Shown here piece after piece: positions 62,502 through 64,000 of a stretch of DNA of 64,000 nucleotides. The DNA comes from Blastocatellia bacterium (lineage in GTDB: Bacteria; Acidobacteriota; Blastocatellia; HR10; J050), in the NCBI GenBank assembly GCA_026985075.1, contig JALSQX010000004.1:1-64000 (forward strand). The letters are read 5' to 3'. A program made the position numbers and the translations under genes. Numbering within the stretch: position 1 is the first letter of the stretch; each line of letters starts with the position of its first letter. Below the pieces are notes generated by a model. That model had not been told where the DNA came from, ran no database searches, and saw nothing but the letters and a program-made list of their open reading frames with translations.

Positions 62502-63548
62502 ATGGAACAGGCAACAACCCAATCAATGAGCGAGAGAATTTATCCATATCGATCGGAGATCCTTTTCCTTTATGATGTCTTTCGTTGTAACCCCAACGGC
62601 GATCCATTCGAGAACCGCCCAAGACAGGATCCCGAAACGGGGCGAATTGATGTCACGGACGTGCGCCTGAAGCGCACTATCCGTGATTACATATCGCGCT
62701 ACAGACATCGCCATCCGGATGATGGTTTGGAGGTCTTCGTTCGCGTCGCTGACGAGAGGGCCTTGACTGCCGAGCGACGATATGAGGAGATCTTTGGACA
62801 GCTGCCCGAAACGGGAGACGAAATGGAGACGCGTAACCGGCTCATTCAGAGATGTATAGATGTGCGGATGTTCGGTGGACTCGTGCCCATCACGAAGAAG
62901 AAGCTTGCAAGGAGCAAGAAAGAAAAGTCAGAGGCCCAGCCAAAGGGCGATAAGGAGACTGAAGGTGGAGGCGTACAATTGACAGGAGCAGTACAGTTTA
63001 ATCCTGGACAAAGTCTACACGCTACCGAAGTGCTCGAAATCGCAGGCACGGGTGGGTTCGCCTCCTCAGAGAGAGCTCGCCAAAAAACGTTCCGCCGGGA
63101 GTTCATCGTTCCTTATGCCCTCATCGGCTTCTACGGCGTGATCAACGAGAACCTGGCGGGAGAGACCGGACTGACTGAAAAGGATGTGGAGCTCCTTATG
63201 GAGGCACTGTGGCATGGCACGATGGCGCTACATTCTCGCTCTAAGGCGTTTCATCATCCACGGCTACTCTTGCGTTTTGACTTCCAAAACGAAACTCAGT
63301 GTGGTTACTTCTTGGATCGGGTGGAGTTAGATCATAAGGTGGGAGACGAACGTCGCATCCGTTCGCCGAGAGATTATACGGTGAAACTGGACGGAGTGCT
63401 CCAGGTTGTTGAGCCGCGCAAAGCGGACTTGGCGAGAGTGGAATGCTGGATAGACGCTGGGTTGAACTTGTCGCCGGAAGATCTGAAGGGGAAATTAGCC
63501 GATCTCCTCGGTAGTAAAAGAGAAGCGTTGACCATTAAAGCATTCTGA
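62502..63548 (+). CDS. cas7: Type I-B Cascade backbone Cas7 (Csh2 type)
   Basis: ATG 62502 lies 5-6 bases after GGAGGTG; GTG 62466 would overlap cas8. The 348-residue product has the Csh2/Cst2-like RAMP opening 'FLYDVFRCNPNGDPFEN', 'TGRIDVTDVRLKRTIRDYIS' and 'IDVRMFGGLVPIT', and the later 'LTGAVQFNPGQSLHATEV'. Cas7 forms the helical filament along the crRNA spacer. A Lys/Glu-rich insert (KKLARSKKEKSEAQPKGDKE, about residues 140-160) interrupts the fold and may be a disordered loop. cas5 starts 14 bases after the stop. Confidence 0.93.
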   Translation: MEQATTQSMSERIYPYRSEILFLYDVFRCNPNGDPFENRPRQDPETGRIDVTDVRLKRTIRDYISRYRHRHPDDGLEVFVRVADERALTAERRYEEIFGQLPETGDEMETRNRLIQRCIDVRMFGGLVPITKKKLARSKKEKSEAQPKGDKETEGGGVQLTGAVQFNPGQSLHATEVLEIAGTGGFASSERARQKTFRREFIVPYALIGFYGVINENLAGETGLTEKDVELLMEALWHGTMALHSRSKAFHHPRLLLRFDFQNETQCGYFLDRVELDHKVGDERRIRSPRDYTVKLDGVLQVVEPRKADLARVECWIDAGLNLSPEDLKGKLADLLGSKREALTIKAF

Positions 63549-63562
63549 CAAGGAGGGACATC

Positions 63563-64000
63563 TTGGCTAACGAGATACCGGTGTGCCTCTTCGAGATTCG
63601 GGGTCAATTCGCTCACTGGCGTAAGTGGTTCACGACCACCTCAGCCCTCACCTATAGCTTCCCTCCGCGGACGGCGGTTATTGGGATGATCGGTGCTATT
63701 CTAGGCATTCCGCGAGGAGATGTGGCTGAGGCTTTCAAAATAAGTACCACACGCATTGCTGTGTGTCCACTGAATCCGATTGTGAAAGATCGCTTGCCTG
63801 AGAAGTGGCGTCAGAGTCCTCCACGGATCGCCAGAGGGAAATTCGACGCGGCCAAGATGGGCGAATCTTTCCAGGAGAACCTGGAGGTCATTCGCCGACC
63901 TCGATATCGAATCGTCTTCTGGCACAGCAATCAAAAGTTGATGAGGAAGTTGGCAGAGCGGTTGAAGGAAAAGCGCTGGGTCTATCCGCCGTGTATGGGG
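63563..64000 (+). CDS. cas5: Type I-B Cas5 (partial, cut by window end)
   Basis: A TTG at 63563 with AGGAGGG 5-6 bases upstream opens a frame that runs without stop to the window end (146 codons). 'CLFEIRGQFAHWRKWFTTTS', 'LTYSFPPRTAVIGMIGAILG' and the following 'RIAVCPLNPIVKDRLPEKW' identify the Cas5h family, which caps the 5' handle of the crRNA next to Cas8. The C-terminus and the rest of the operon (cas3, cas4, cas1, cas2) would lie beyond 64000. Confidence 0.92.
   Translation, partial: MANEIPVCLFEIRGQFAHWRKWFTTTSALTYSFPPRTAVIGMIGAILGIPRGDVAEAFKISTTRIAVCPLNPIVKDRLPEKWRQSPPRIARGKFDAAKMGESFQENLEVIRRPRYRIVFWHSNQKLMRKLAERLKEKRWVYPPCMG

Overview
The window is about 64 kb of one bacterial chromosome, GC-rich by eye (roughly 55-60% over most of its length), with no rRNA and one tRNA. 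Several genes point to Acidobacteriota: a secreted protein of the VWFA-related family typical of that phylum (6196-7131), many exported TPR and beta-sheet proteins, and the mixture of house-keeping genes. This is a phylum-level inference; no marker gene here fixes the genus.

Layout. 1-13.8 kb: the end of mutS, then secreted proteins (a beta-barrel, an Asp-box repeat protein, a VWA protein, a beta-helix protein, a PBP4-type peptidase and an HExxH metalloprotease) mixed with bcp, a BtuF-like binding protein, a zinc alcohol dehydrogenase and rplS. 14-19 kb: a nuclease-fold-like coiled-coil protein and two TPR proteins. 19.0-21.3 kb: a two-gene microcompartment locus, one hexameric shell protein plus an acylating-type aldehyde dehydrogenase. 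22.9-26.0 kb (minus strand): a sulfur-carrier cysteine operon (cysM, a JAMM peptidase, and a ubiquitin-like/E1/rhodanese fusion). It is preceded by a promoter, a six-cysteine leader peptide and a terminator/antiterminator that together look like a trp-type attenuator responding to cysteine.

26-45 kb: mostly core metabolism: Sua5, class II PurE, CstA, DoxX, a secreted glycosidase-like protein, rpsO-pnp, pyrR-pyrB, a NYN nuclease, a GHKL anti-sigma-type kinase coupled to an amidohydrolase, and rfbB-rfbD. A stretch of about 1.1 kb (39.5-40.6 kb) has no supported gene but holds strong hairpins. 45.5-50 kb: a lysine-rich histone H1-like protein and a NorQ/NorD-type AAA+ plus VWA pair with no visible client enzyme. 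50-53.6 kb: mnmA, a lipoprotein, dcd and a DinB-fold protein.

53.6-64 kb: an accessory region. It starts with a gene-poor segment carrying degenerate repeats, then a DUF488-DUF488-RecQ cassette in which RecQ has an extra N-terminal domain and its C-terminal HTH domain lies in another frame. It ends in a type I-B CRISPR-Cas operon (two cas6 genes, cas8b with an internal cas11b start, cas7, and a cas5 cut by the window edge). cas3, cas1/2/4 and an array are not in the window and may lie to the right.

The most notable systems are the cysteine attenuator with its fused sulfur-carrier operon, the internal Cas11 start, the DUF488/RecQ cassette, the minimal microcompartment locus and the orphan NorQ/NorD pair. 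All functional statements come from reading the sequence; no database search was run.
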